Shown here: one piece after another, positions 51,785-63,215 of the stretch
Position numbering within the stretch: the first letter of the stretch is position 1
How the letters are laid out: each line of letters begins with the position of its first letter
Assembly: GCF_900143055.1 (NCBI RefSeq)
Contig: NZ_FRCW01000005.1
Coordinates: 1-64,000 of the forward strand
Origin: Fibrobacter sp. UWR3
GTDB lineage: Bacteria > Fibrobacterota > Fibrobacteria > Fibrobacterales > Fibrobacteraceae
Reading direction: 5' to 3'
Length of the DNA: 64,000 nucleotides
Notes under the pieces: generated by a model
Databases searched by the model: none
What the model was told of the DNA's origin: nothing
Seen by the model: only the letters and a program-made list of their open reading frames with translations
Program-made: the position numbers and the translations under genes

Positions 51785-52387
51785 ATGAATTCTAAAATCC
51801 TCGCCATCAAGCTTACCGCGTTTCTCGCATCCCTGACATTCTTTTCCGGCTGTGCCGGTTCGTCCAACGGGGACGACCTTGAAGTTCCCACGAACCTCCC
51901 CCCCATCTGCCGTGACATCGACTTCGTCGCGAACCCCGACATGCGCGAGATGTGCGGCGTCCGCAAGGCTCACAACAAGGCTTACAAAAACATTCCGCAG
52001 CAGCGCTACCTCATTAAGCCCAGCGAGACTTCCATCGTGAAGACGGGCAACAAGCTTGAACTTCGTTTCCAGAATTCCCTACCGCTCTACCTGGAAGGCC
52101 CTATCGTGAACGAGATCCTCTTCAACCAGGAAAAGCGCCTCGAAAGAATCAAGAACACCTACGACTACCACGAAATCTACAACAAGGTTTCCAAGGAACG
52201 TACACGCATATTCAAGATGGGCATCCCGACCGACTTCGGCAGTACGCGCGAATTCTGCTTCCGCATCCCCGAAGCAAAGGGTAACGCAAGAACACGTAGC
52301 AAGGCCATGGGTAACAACATCGAGCGCATAGATTGCGAAGACTTCGAAACCATCGTGAAGGCGGAAAAAGCGGCAAAGGGACTCTAG
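51785..52387 (+). CDS. Lipoprotein of unknown function, 200 aa
   Basis: Signal peptide with lipobox FSGC (Cys 23). Mature part is hydrophilic, basic towards the C-terminus, with four more Cys (PICRD, EMCGV, EFCFR, RIDCED) that could form two disulfides. Not recognised. TATATT (51773-51778) ends six bases before the ATG with no ribosome site. Followed by a terminator. Confidence 0.75.
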   Translation: MNSKILAIKLTAFLASLTFFSGCAGSSNGDDLEVPTNLPPICRDIDFVANPDMREMCGVRKAHNKAYKNIPQQRYLIKPSETSIVKTGNKLELRFQNSLPLYLEGPIVNEILFNQEKRLERIKNTYDYHEIYNKVSKERTRIFKMGIPTDFGSTREFCFRIPEAKGNARTRSKAMGNNIERIDCEDFETIVKAEKAAKGL

Positions 52388-52408
52388 ACCCCGCTACACC
52401 TTTTAAAC

Positions 52409-52440
52409 GGAGCCGCATGACCTGCGGTTCCTTTTTTTTC
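52409..52440 (+). terminator. Terminator
   Basis: GGAGCCGC-atgacct-GCGGTTCC followed by eight T. Confidence 0.85.
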
Positions 52441-52462
52441 TAAATTAGGCCACGGTACAAAC

Positions 52463-53353
52463 GTGACAACAGAAAGCAAGTACATCCACAACGCACTCAA
52501 GCAGGTCCACCACAAGGCCCCGTGCTCGAGCGTTTACGGTTTTTCCATTTCGGGACTTGCAACGTATATGCAGTTTCCCGAAATGAACTTCTGCATCGAC
52601 ATGGGAGAATGCCCGCTTTCGGCCACCCCCATCGACCACGTGTTCCTCACGCACGCACACGGCGACCACGCACGCTGCCTCATGCGTCACCACAGCCTCC
52701 GCAAGATGATGGGCGTAGAACGCGACAGCGTGTACTACATTCCCGAAAGCATCTTTGAAGGGGCAAAGGACTGGATCCGCGCCGAAGCGATGTTCGAAGG
52801 AGTGAGCGAAGCCAAGTTCCGTTACCCGGAAATCGTTGCCGTCAGGGCAGGAGAACGCATTCCGCTACGCTACAGGAAGGACATGGTCCTGGAACCCTTT
52901 GAGGTGAAACACTCCGTCCCCGCGATGGGCGGCACGCTCTACCTGCACAAGAGAAAGCTCAAGGACGAGTTCCTCGGGAAGGACGCAAGCGAAATCATCG
53001 CACTTCGGCAGGCAGGTGTCGAGATTACGCGCGAGGTATTCGAACCGCAGATGAGTTTCATGGGAGACTGCCTCGGCGAGAGCCTGCTCGAGAACCGCTC
53101 CGTTTTTGACTCGAAAGTCCTCGTTACCGAATGCACGTTTATCGCCCCCGAAGACGAGCCCATGAGCCGCAAGAAGGGGCACACGCATCTCGACCATATC
53201 GTACATGCGCTGAACGAACTTGGGGACGAAGTCAAGTGCGAACAGATTATCCTCACGCACTTCTCGATGAAGTATTCGGAAAAGTATATCCGCGAGACTA
53301 TCGCGAAGGAAATACCGGAGAAATTTAGAGAGAAGGTCGTAGCGTTTATTTAA
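52463..53353 (+). CDS. Metallo-beta-lactamase-fold hydrolase, RNase Z-like
   Basis: A 296-aa protein with the zinc motif THAHGDH (HxHxDH), the further ligand in FMGDCLGE, TECTF and a C-terminal ILTHFSMKYS (His of motif V). The layout (FLTHAHGDHARCL, late FSxRY-like FSMKYS) is that of the RNase Z/ElaC group rather than glyoxalase II, but the exo-arm is not clear, so tRNA 3' processing is only probable. As no tRNA in this window encodes CCA, an RNase Z route is expected in this organism. Starts with GTG. No ribosome site is evident. Confidence 0.82.
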   Translation: MTTESKYIHNALKQVHHKAPCSSVYGFSISGLATYMQFPEMNFCIDMGECPLSATPIDHVFLTHAHGDHARCLMRHHSLRKMMGVERDSVYYIPESIFEGAKDWIRAEAMFEGVSEAKFRYPEIVAVRAGERIPLRYRKDMVLEPFEVKHSVPAMGGTLYLHKRKLKDEFLGKDASEIIALRQAGVEITREVFEPQMSFMGDCLGESLLENRSVFDSKVLVTECTFIAPEDEPMSRKKGHTHLDHIVHALNELGDEVKCEQIILTHFSMKYSEKYIRETIAKEIPEKFREKVVAFI

Positions 53354-53390
53354 TTGATGATTGATGATGTATAATGGATGATTAGTTGTT
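53351..53390. repeat. ATTGATGATTGATGATG simple repeat
   Basis: TTGATGA/ATGGATGATTAG units begin at the stop codon of the MBL gene. Confidence 0.5.
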
Positions 53391-53429
53391 GGGTTGCGAG
53401 ATGTTTATTGCGGGAGGAATAGGAAAAGT

Positions 53430-54185
53430 ATGAGTGAAGATGTAATCAACAAGAACGTAGAAGAAGCTACTGAAGATGCCGGCGAAAAGCAGGTCGTAAT
53501 TCCGGAATTCTACCGCGATTTGAACCGGGACAGCGAGCACAGGAGCCTCTGGCACTACGTGTTCCGCACGAACGGTGACCGCAAGCCCATCAAGACAACC
53601 GACGGCCTCCCCCACAAGCTGGATTTCAACTGGAAAGACATGTTCGAAAACGAGAACGGCCACATCGAGGTCGAAATCGGGAGCGGCAAGGGCAACTTTA
53701 TTGCGGACTACGCCCAGAAGCACCCCGACTACTTTATCATGGGTAGCGAGTGGGACTACACGTGGGCCGTATTCGCGCATGATCGCATGGAAAAGCGCGG
53801 GGTGCTCGACAACGCGTCCATGCTGCGCGGCGATGTGTTCTACTTCTTGCGCGATGCAGTAAAGAGCAACACCGTAGACGCATTCCACATGTACTTCCCG
53901 GACCCGTGGCCCAAGGAGCGCCACCACAAGAACCGCCTGTTGCGCCCCGACTTCCTGACCGAGGTCGCCCGCGTGCTCAAGCCCGGCAAGCGCCTGTTCT
54001 ACTGGGGTACAGACCACAAGGAATACAACGAGATTGCGCTTGAAACGTTCGACAACTTCCCCGGATGCAAGGTCGTCGTGCGCAATACCGCAGAACCGAC
54101 CGAGGGCATCACCACCGGTTTTGAACGCAAGTACAGGAAAGAAGGCAGGCCCATCTACCGGAGCGTAATCGAGTTCGAAAAATAA
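53430..54185 (+). CDS. trmB: tRNA (guanine-N7-)-methyltransferase
   Basis: SAM-dependent enzyme that makes m7G46 in tRNA. The 251-residue protein has the SAM motif IEVEIGSGKGNFI, MGSEWDYTWAVFAHD, and the TrmB hallmark MYFPDPWPKERHHKNRLL followed by RPDFLTEVARVLKPG. The N-terminal 60 residues are an extension (acidic start, then RNLNRD-type basic part). ATG at 53430 follows AGGAATAGGA and is preferred to an upstream frame start at 53394. Confidence 0.96.
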   Translation: MSEDVINKNVEEATEDAGEKQVVIPEFYRDLNRDSEHRSLWHYVFRTNGDRKPIKTTDGLPHKLDFNWKDMFENENGHIEVEIGSGKGNFIADYAQKHPDYFIMGSEWDYTWAVFAHDRMEKRGVLDNASMLRGDVFYFLRDAVKSNTVDAFHMYFPDPWPKERHHKNRLLRPDFLTEVARVLKPGKRLFYWGTDHKEYNEIALETFDNFPGCKVVVRNTAEPTEGITTGFERKYRKEGRPIYRSVIEFEK

Positions 54186-54250
54186 GTTTTTTTTCGGATG
54201 TCAAAATTTGTCTGGTCGCGCGATTTGGAATTTTCTAATTTATCGTCACT

Positions 54251-55900
54251 ATGTTAAAGACTCTTTCGATAAACGATTTTACCCTGATTGCCAAGGCAGA
54301 AGTCCCTTTCCGCGAAGGGTTCACGGCCATTACCGGCGAAACCGGCGCAGGCAAGTCCGTACTTCTCAAGGCGCTCCGCATGGTCTGTGGTGACAAGGCG
54401 CAGGCATCGATGGTACGTACCGGCGAGAGCAAGGCCGTCATCGAAGGCATTTTTGACATCAGCAACGAACCGAAAGTCAAGAAGATTGTCGAAAATCTCG
54501 GAATAGACTGTGACGACGAGCTCGTTATCCGGCGCGAGATTCTCGAGAACGGCAAGGGCCGCACGCGCGTCAACGGCAATATGGTAAATCTCGCCGACCT
54601 GCAGGAAATCGGAGAGCACCTCATCCAGATGCATGGCCAGAGCGAGCAACTCCTGCTCCGCGATACGCGCACGCACGCCCAGATGCTCGACGACTTCGCG
54701 AACGACTCGCAGGTGCTTTCGCAATACACTGCCGCCTGGAATGCCTGGAACCAGACACTCGCGCAAATCGAGGAAACCGAGAACAAGGCGAAGAACCTCG
54801 CCGCCCAGAAGGATTTCCTCAAGTTCCAGTACGACGAGCTCTCGAAGGCGGCCCTCCGCGAGGGCGAAGAGGAAGAACTCGAAGACAAGGTAAATATCGC
54901 GAGCAAGGGCGAAGCGGAACGCAACTACATCAACGATATCCAGGCGCTTCTCGGCGGCGATAGCGGCCTCCTGGACCAGGTACAGATTCTGCAATCCAAG
55001 ATGCGCGCGCTGGCATCGAAAATCCCGCATTACGAGGAATACGTGAACTCGCTCGCAGAGGTCGCCGACCCGTTCGAAAGCGTCTGCAAGGACCTGCTCC
55101 GGCTTTCCCCCGCGCGTTCGCTTTCACCCGCCGAAATCGACCGTGCAAATTCGCGCATTGCTGCCATCCAGAAACTCAAGCGCAAGTACCGCACCGATGT
55201 CGCCGGCCTCATCGCGCTTACCGCACAGCGCAAGGAAGAACTCGAAAGCCTCGAGAACCTGGATGCAGACCTCGAGGAACTCGCCCGCAAGGCCCAAAAG
55301 CACCAGGCCGAAATGCAAGAAGCCGCAACAAGGCTGACAGAAATCCGCAAGGCGGCCGCACAGAAATTCGATGCCGACGTGGAGGGAAATCTCCACACGC
55401 TCGGTATGCCCAAGGCGACCTTCCATACGAGCATCGAAAAGCAGGACTTTGCCGCGAACGGGGCCGACAAGATTGAATTTATGTTGGCACCGAACCCGGG
55501 CGAAGGGGCTAAATCGCTCCAGAAGGCGGTATCGGGCGGTGAACTGAGCCGCGTTTTGCTCGCCATCAAGACCGTGATGGCAGAACTCGACGCCGTTCCT
55601 TTGCTAATTTTTGACGAGGTAGATTCCGGCATCAGCGGTGAAGTGGGCAACAACATCGGGATTGCGCTCAGAAACCTGGGCAAGCACCATCAGGTACTCA
55701 CCATCACCCACCTGCACCAGGTCGCAAGCCGTGCCGACAACCAGCTGGCCGTAAGCAAGCAGGAAGTCGATGGGCGCACGTACACCTCCGTAACGAACCT
55801 CGATGCGGACGGACGTGTCAACGAACTCGTGCGGATGCTGGGCGGTGAATCTGCCACGGTACGCGAGCACGCGAAACAACTTTTGGAGAATTGCGAATGA
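54251..55900 (+). CDS. recN: DNA repair protein RecN
   Basis: SMC-like ATPase that helps double-strand break repair. The 549-aa protein has Walker A TGETGAGKSVLLKALRMV, the HMGQSEQ-type motif QMHGQSEQLLL, a long coiled coil (about 150-350), the ABC signature VSGGELSRVLLAIK and Walker B VPLLIFDEVDSGISGEV. ATG at 54251. The downstream phosphatidyltransferase overlaps it by four bases (ATGA), so the two are co-translated. Confidence 0.97.
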   Translation: MLKTLSINDFTLIAKAEVPFREGFTAITGETGAGKSVLLKALRMVCGDKAQASMVRTGESKAVIEGIFDISNEPKVKKIVENLGIDCDDELVIRREILENGKGRTRVNGNMVNLADLQEIGEHLIQMHGQSEQLLLRDTRTHAQMLDDFANDSQVLSQYTAAWNAWNQTLAQIEETENKAKNLAAQKDFLKFQYDELSKAALREGEEEELEDKVNIASKGEAERNYINDIQALLGGDSGLLDQVQILQSKMRALASKIPHYEEYVNSLAEVADPFESVCKDLLRLSPARSLSPAEIDRANSRIAAIQKLKRKYRTDVAGLIALTAQRKEELESLENLDADLEELARKAQKHQAEMQEAATRLTEIRKAAAQKFDADVEGNLHTLGMPKATFHTSIEKQDFAANGADKIEFMLAPNPGEGAKSLQKAVSGGELSRVLLAIKTVMAELDAVPLLIFDEVDSGISGEVGNNIGIALRNLGKHHQVLTITHLHQVASRADNQLAVSKQEVDGRTYTSVTNLDADGRVNELVRMLGGESATVREHAKQLLENCE

Positions 55901-57051
55901 GCGAAAACACAACAGACGTGCGGTTACGCAGCCGCATCTGGAGCCTACTACGGGCGCTCGTTTTTGTCTGCGTCATCATCTTCATCTGGCTCGGCATGGC
56001 GAAGACCGCCTGCGCCTTCGTGCTTATAGCCCTCATCATGGGATGGGTGAACCTCTACCAGTTGCGTAGCCAGGAAATCGAGAAGCCCTACTACAGGCTC
56101 TGGCTGAACGTTGTCGACGGTCTGTTGCAGTTCAGCGTCATGACAAGCATTTTCGTGCGCGACCTCTACTATTCCGAAAGCGCAGAAAAACTCCTCGGCA
56201 TCGGTTGCGCCTTTATTCTCGGGCGACTCATCGCGCATTCCCTGTTTTCTCTCGGTGTGCTGCGCGAAGGCAAGAAACTGCCGCAAAAACGCCGTTGGTC
56301 CAAGCTTGCAAACCTTGCGACCACGGTCACGATGGGCGTCTACCTGTTGAACCTCGAGGACTATCAGCAAATTTGCATGGTGGCGACCATCCTGCTGATT
56401 GTAGCCTCCACAGTCGCCTACGCCTATTGGTACTATCGCGACCCGGCACACCGCAAGCCGCTCTCCATCGCAAGCCAGCTTACGATGAGCCGTATCGTGC
56501 TCACGCCGTTCTTCCTCTGGGTATTCTTCTACGACAACGACCTGAACTACAGCAACAACAGCATCGTATTCAAGGTGCTTGCGCTCGCGATGGTTCTAGG
56601 GTTCATGCTTACCGACTTTTTGGACGGGAAACTCGCCCGCGCCATGGGCGAAGTGAGCACGCTCGGCAAGTACCTCGACCCGTTCAGCGACAAGATTTCG
56701 AACATGACGATTTTCATGTGCTTCATCGCCACGAACTATGCGCCCGTGTGGATGGTGGCGCTCATCTACTTCCGTGAATCCAGCGTGGAGACTCTCCGCA
56801 CGCTCGCCGCCAGCGAGGGGCTTATCATGCCTGCACGCAAGAGCGGCAAGTGGAAGACAGCCCTCCAGGGAATCGGCATCGTGGCAATCCTCCTCGGGGC
56901 GATTGAACCCGTGCGTGCGCTCGTCCCCGGCCTGGGTGACATCTGGCACATATTCCCGACAATCGTCATGGGCATCATTACCGCCATCACCATCATCAGC
57001 GGTATCGACTACTTCGTTTCGAGCAAGCACATCCTCAAGAAGTTCGTGTAG
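55897..57051 (+). CDS. CDP-alcohol phosphatidyltransferase (PgsA-like)
   Basis: The second half (about 190-384) contains the CDP-alcohol transferase signature DFLDGKLARAMGEVSTLGKY followed by LDPFSDK (DxxDGxxAR...GxxxDxxxD), so it probably makes phosphatidylglycerophosphate, the substrate of the PgpA at 32264. The first half adds about five membrane helices not found in ordinary PgsA, giving 384 residues in place of about 190. GGAG precedes the ATG within recN. The head group partner is inferred. Confidence 0.85.
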   Translation: MSENTTDVRLRSRIWSLLRALVFVCVIIFIWLGMAKTACAFVLIALIMGWVNLYQLRSQEIEKPYYRLWLNVVDGLLQFSVMTSIFVRDLYYSESAEKLLGIGCAFILGRLIAHSLFSLGVLREGKKLPQKRRWSKLANLATTVTMGVYLLNLEDYQQICMVATILLIVASTVAYAYWYYRDPAHRKPLSIASQLTMSRIVLTPFFLWVFFYDNDLNYSNNSIVFKVLALAMVLGFMLTDFLDGKLARAMGEVSTLGKYLDPFSDKISNMTIFMCFIATNYAPVWMVALIYFRESSVETLRTLAASEGLIMPARKSGKWKTALQGIGIVAILLGAIEPVRALVPGLGDIWHIFPTIVMGIITAITIISGIDYFVSSKHILKKFV

Positions 57052-57061
57052 CGCACACTTC

Positions 57062-57089
57062 GTCATGCTCGCGTAGGCGAGCATCTTTT
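57062..57089. repeat. REP-like palindrome
   Basis: GTCAT-GCTCGC-gtag-GCGAGC-ATCTTTT. Same frame as 9419-9446 with a paired change in the stem. Confidence 0.75.
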
Positions 57090-57138
57090 GGAAAATTGCG
57101 TTTTTTCGCTTATTTTCGCAGAAAAAGCGGTTCTACCC

Positions 57139-57167
57139 TTGACATAACCATAAAAATTTTCTATATA
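57139..57167 (+). promoter_or_regulatory. Promoter of tRNA-fMet
   Basis: TTGACA, 17-base spacer, TATATA, 15 bases before the tRNA. Confidence 0.85.
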
Positions 57168-57182
57168 TGGCAACAACCTCGA

Positions 57183-57256
<74 letters not shown>

Positions 57257-57260
57257 CTAA

Positions 57261-57290
57261 AAAATCCGGTTCAAAGCCGGATTTTTTCTT
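57261..57290 (+). terminator. Terminator after tRNA-fMet
   Basis: AAAATCCGG/CCGGATTTT stem followed by T-rich tract. Confidence 0.88.
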
Positions 57291-57307
57291 TTTTATATTT
57301 GTAGCCG

Positions 57308-60537
<3,230 letters not shown>

Positions 60538-60582
60538 GGTGCCGGGCGCAATAGTTGGGCCCGCAGCGCTATAGGGAGAAAA

Positions 60583-60628
60583 ATAGGACTAAACGCCCAA
60601 AAACTGTGCATTTAGTCCTATATTTTTC
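60583..60628. terminator. ATAGGACTAAA hairpin 1 (after ligA)
   Basis: ATAGGACTAAACGC pairs with GCATTTAGTCCTAT (one mismatch) around 11 bases; followed by ATTTTTC. The same hairpin is repeated at 60762-60805. Confidence 0.75.
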
Positions 60629-60761
60629 ATACAAAGTAACAGATTTTCAGCAAAGGTTGTTCATACGCCGCTCAAAAGCCACACATTTTCCCTCGTTTCC
60701 GCTCATTTTTTTCAAAAAAGGGGCAATTGCCCCCAAAAACAATACACATAAATTAACAAAA

Positions 60762-60805
60762 ATAGGACTAAACGCTACAAAAATTAGCATTTAGTCCTAT
60801 TTTAT
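60762..60805. terminator. ATAGGACTAAA hairpin 2 (before the triple FISUMP stop)
   Basis: Identical arms to 60583-60621 but with another loop; T-tracts suit termination of either the plus or the minus transcript. Confidence 0.75.
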
Positions 60806-60817
60806 TGCAAAAAAGCA

Positions 60818-62875
60818 CTATTTCTGCTGCAAGGCACCCGCAGCAGCATTCCCCTGCGCAGCAGCATTCCCCTGCGCAGCAGCATCCCCAGCAGCCGCGG
60901 CACTATCCCCCGCCGGAGCAGAATTCCCAGCCGGAGCAGCCTTCGTGCTATCCGCCACAGCAGGCGCATTCTTCACGCAGCGCAGCGAGAACGCAGTATT
61001 CTCGAAGTCTTCCGCGCGCATCACATCGTCCTTGCTGTTGATGAGGTTCCAGTAGGCAGCACCCGTATCGCCGCCGCCACTTGCCTCCCAGAAGTACGCA
61101 CTCGTGCCGAGTTCCATAAACTCGCCATCGTTGTAACGTGCACCCGCAGGTATGGCATTGAAGCCCGAAGCCTCGCTAATCGGCGCACCGCCTCGCACCC
61201 AACCCTCGCGCATCTTGAGCGCGGCCGCAATGCTCCCCTTCTTCATCTTGGCGACACCGAGCATCATGTCACTCCATTCCTTCTGCGAGGGCACGTGCCA
61301 ACCCGCAGGGCAAATGCCCTGGTGCTCGACGGTAATCGCGCCTTCCACCGGATTCGTGATGAAGTCTGCAGGCAGGCGCATCGCCACATGCCACGGGTAA
61401 AGCCTCCCGTAACTCCTGCAACGGATATCCTTGTCCTCGTAGCAGAAGCTCCCGGGGGCAGCAAACCGCAGGTTCTCCGCCATCCAGCGTGTACCGCCGA
61501 TTTCTACGGTCTTGTAGCGGTTCTCGTCGCGGGAATCATACAGTGCAGTGCTATCGTAAATCTCGTCCACGCCAGGCGGGTCCATCAGGCAACGCACCGG
61601 GAACGCCCCCGCCTTGCCCGCACTGTCTCGCACCAGGTCGTCGCTATCATACCGCAGCGACCAGAACAGCGCCGTAACGGAATCCGTCTCGGCGGTGCTC
61701 CAGAAACCCGTCACGGAATCAAGCCCGCTAAACGGCAAATTCGCCGGCAATATGCCCGAAGGAAGCGCGTTGAACCCGAAACCGTTCTCGCCAGGCAGGG
61801 AGTTGTCCGACTCCGGCCAGATGTCGCGGGCCTTCAGGTTCGCACCCACGCCTACCGCCTCGTCGATATCCTTGAGGTAGGCGTTAAGCCTGTCGAAATC
61901 ATATATGCTCGGGATATGCCAGCCGTAAGGGCACAAACCGCGGTGAGTCCGCTTCACCGAATCGCGGGCAATCTTCTCGCCATATTCCTGAGGGAGCTTC
62001 ATTGCTGCAGACCACGTGTAGAGGCGCCCGAACTTCTTGCAGTTTTCTTCCTTTCCCCCATAACAGAAGCTTCCCGGCACATCTACGTCCAGGTTCTTCG
62101 CCATCCATACCTGGTCGCCCACGTGAATGGTGAGGATTTCCTTGTTCTGCACCGTCACCACCTCGACCTTCACGAAGTTGGGCGGCGGAGGCGGTTCGAC
62201 CGGCTTGTAGTACTTCTCCTCGACGCAACGCACCGACACGGCGTTATCCTTCGCGTCGTAGACCTTCTCGAACGTTCTCGAATCGTATGTAATGCGCCAG
62301 AAGTACGCGCCGTACGCATCGTACTCGTTCGACGCCCAAAACTGCGTGGAGGCGCCCTTGTCCATAAATTCACCCACGTAGTGGAACTCACCCGCAGGCA
62401 AGGCGTTGAACCCGAACTCGTCGGAACCAGCAGGCAAGCGAAGTTCGCGATCCCAGCCCTCCTTCGATTTGAGGCTTATCCCCGCACCGTCGCTTATCCC
62501 CATCTTGGTTACGTAATAGTTGAGCTTCTTCCAGTCCTTGTTCGTCGGCACGCGCCAGCCTTTGGGACACACGTCGTGCACCTTCTTTACGGCATCCTTC
62601 GCGACGGTATGGTTGAAATAGTCCACAAGCCTCATGGAGGCCGCCCACGTATAAAGCCTTCCGTACTCGTTGCAGTACGAATCGTTCTTGTTGTAGCAGA
62701 ACGTACCCTTCAACTTGAACCGCAGGTTTTCGGCCATCCAGCGCTGGTCGCCAATCTGTACCGTCTTATAGACCTGCTTGTCGCGCGGGTCCACCAGGTT
62801 CGGCATCGGGACAATCATGCCCGCGAACGCCGTAGAGACTGCCATCATCAGAAAAAGAGTCAAGTAACGCATCAT
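60818..62875 (-). CDS. Secreted protein with three FISUMP domains
   Basis: A 685-aa secreted protein: signal peptide (cut near residue 18, TAFA-G) and three tandem FISUMP domains (about 25-215, 235-435, 445-635). Each has the core order VQIGDQRWMAENLRF, CYNKNDSYCNEYGRLYTW, VCPKGWRVPTNKDWK and AVSRCVE-like ends (VSVRCVEEKY, FPVRCLMDP, FSLRCVKNA). Domains are separated by short Pro-rich linkers (KPVEPPPPPNF). The C-terminus is an Ala/Gly/Asn-rich tail (AAGDAAAQGNAAAQGNAAAG) encoded by tandem 18-base repeats at about 60838-60890. It is the largest of the four FISUMP proteins here. Confidence 0.9.
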   Translation of the reverse strand: MMRYLTLFLMMAVSTAFAGMIVPMPNLVDPRDKQVYKTVQIGDQRWMAENLRFKLKGTFCYNKNDSYCNEYGRLYTWAASMRLVDYFNHTVAKDAVKKVHDVCPKGWRVPTNKDWKKLNYYVTKMGISDGAGISLKSKEGWDRELRLPAGSDEFGFNALPAGEFHYVGEFMDKGASTQFWASNEYDAYGAYFWRITYDSRTFEKVYDAKDNAVSVRCVEEKYYKPVEPPPPPNFVKVEVVTVQNKEILTIHVGDQVWMAKNLDVDVPGSFCYGGKEENCKKFGRLYTWSAAMKLPQEYGEKIARDSVKRTHRGLCPYGWHIPSIYDFDRLNAYLKDIDEAVGVGANLKARDIWPESDNSLPGENGFGFNALPSGILPANLPFSGLDSVTGFWSTAETDSVTALFWSLRYDSDDLVRDSAGKAGAFPVRCLMDPPGVDEIYDSTALYDSRDENRYKTVEIGGTRWMAENLRFAAPGSFCYEDKDIRCRSYGRLYPWHVAMRLPADFITNPVEGAITVEHQGICPAGWHVPSQKEWSDMMLGVAKMKKGSIAAALKMREGWVRGGAPISEASGFNAIPAGARYNDGEFMELGTSAYFWEASGGGDTGAAYWNLINSKDDVMRAEDFENTAFSLRCVKNAPAVADSTKAAPAGNSAPAGDSAAAAGDAAAQGNAAAQGNAAAGALQQK

Positions 62876-63031
62876 ACAAATAAAATAAATCCATTTTTCC
62901 TAAAACGTACAAACCCTACCCCAAAAAAGCACCCAAAAGCGCATAAAAAGCGTCCTAACAAAAGCAGCATACCTTTCATAACCCCGCAGCCATACTTGTA
63001 TTGTCATGGTTGATAAAACCCGTTTTATCAC
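62876..63031. other. Short spacer without recognised features
   Basis: A/T-rich spacer between the triple-FISUMP gene and tRNA-Glu. A possible GGTTGATAAAACC-CGTTTTATCA inverted repeat lies at about 63009-63030. Nothing else was recognised. Confidence 0.4.
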
Positions 63032-63063
63032 AAAAAAAAGAAACCCACCTTCCGGTGAGTTTC
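63032..63063 (-). terminator. Terminator after tRNA-Glu
   Basis: On the minus strand GAAACTCACC-ggaa-GGTGGGTTTC followed by eight T. Confidence 0.88.
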
Positions 63064-63069
63064 TTTTCG

Positions 63070-63142
63070 TACCCCCAAGCGGACTCGAACCGCTGTTGCG
63101 GGAATGAGAATCCCGAGTCCTGGGCCACTAGACGATGGGGGC
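63070..63142 (-). tRNA. tRNA-Glu (CTC)
   Basis: Acceptor GCCCCCA/TGGGGGT, anticodon arm CGGGA-TTCTCAT-TCCCG giving anticodon CTC (reads GAG), T arm AGCGG-TTCGAGT-CCGCT. CCA is not encoded. The 1:72 pair is G-U, as in chloroplast tRNA-Glu. Confidence 0.94.
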
Positions 63143-63215
63143 ATCAGTTAAGCGGCACAAATATAACAAAAGAAGGTGAAACCGTCAACGGGAAAATCCC
63201 GTCAACGAAATTCAG

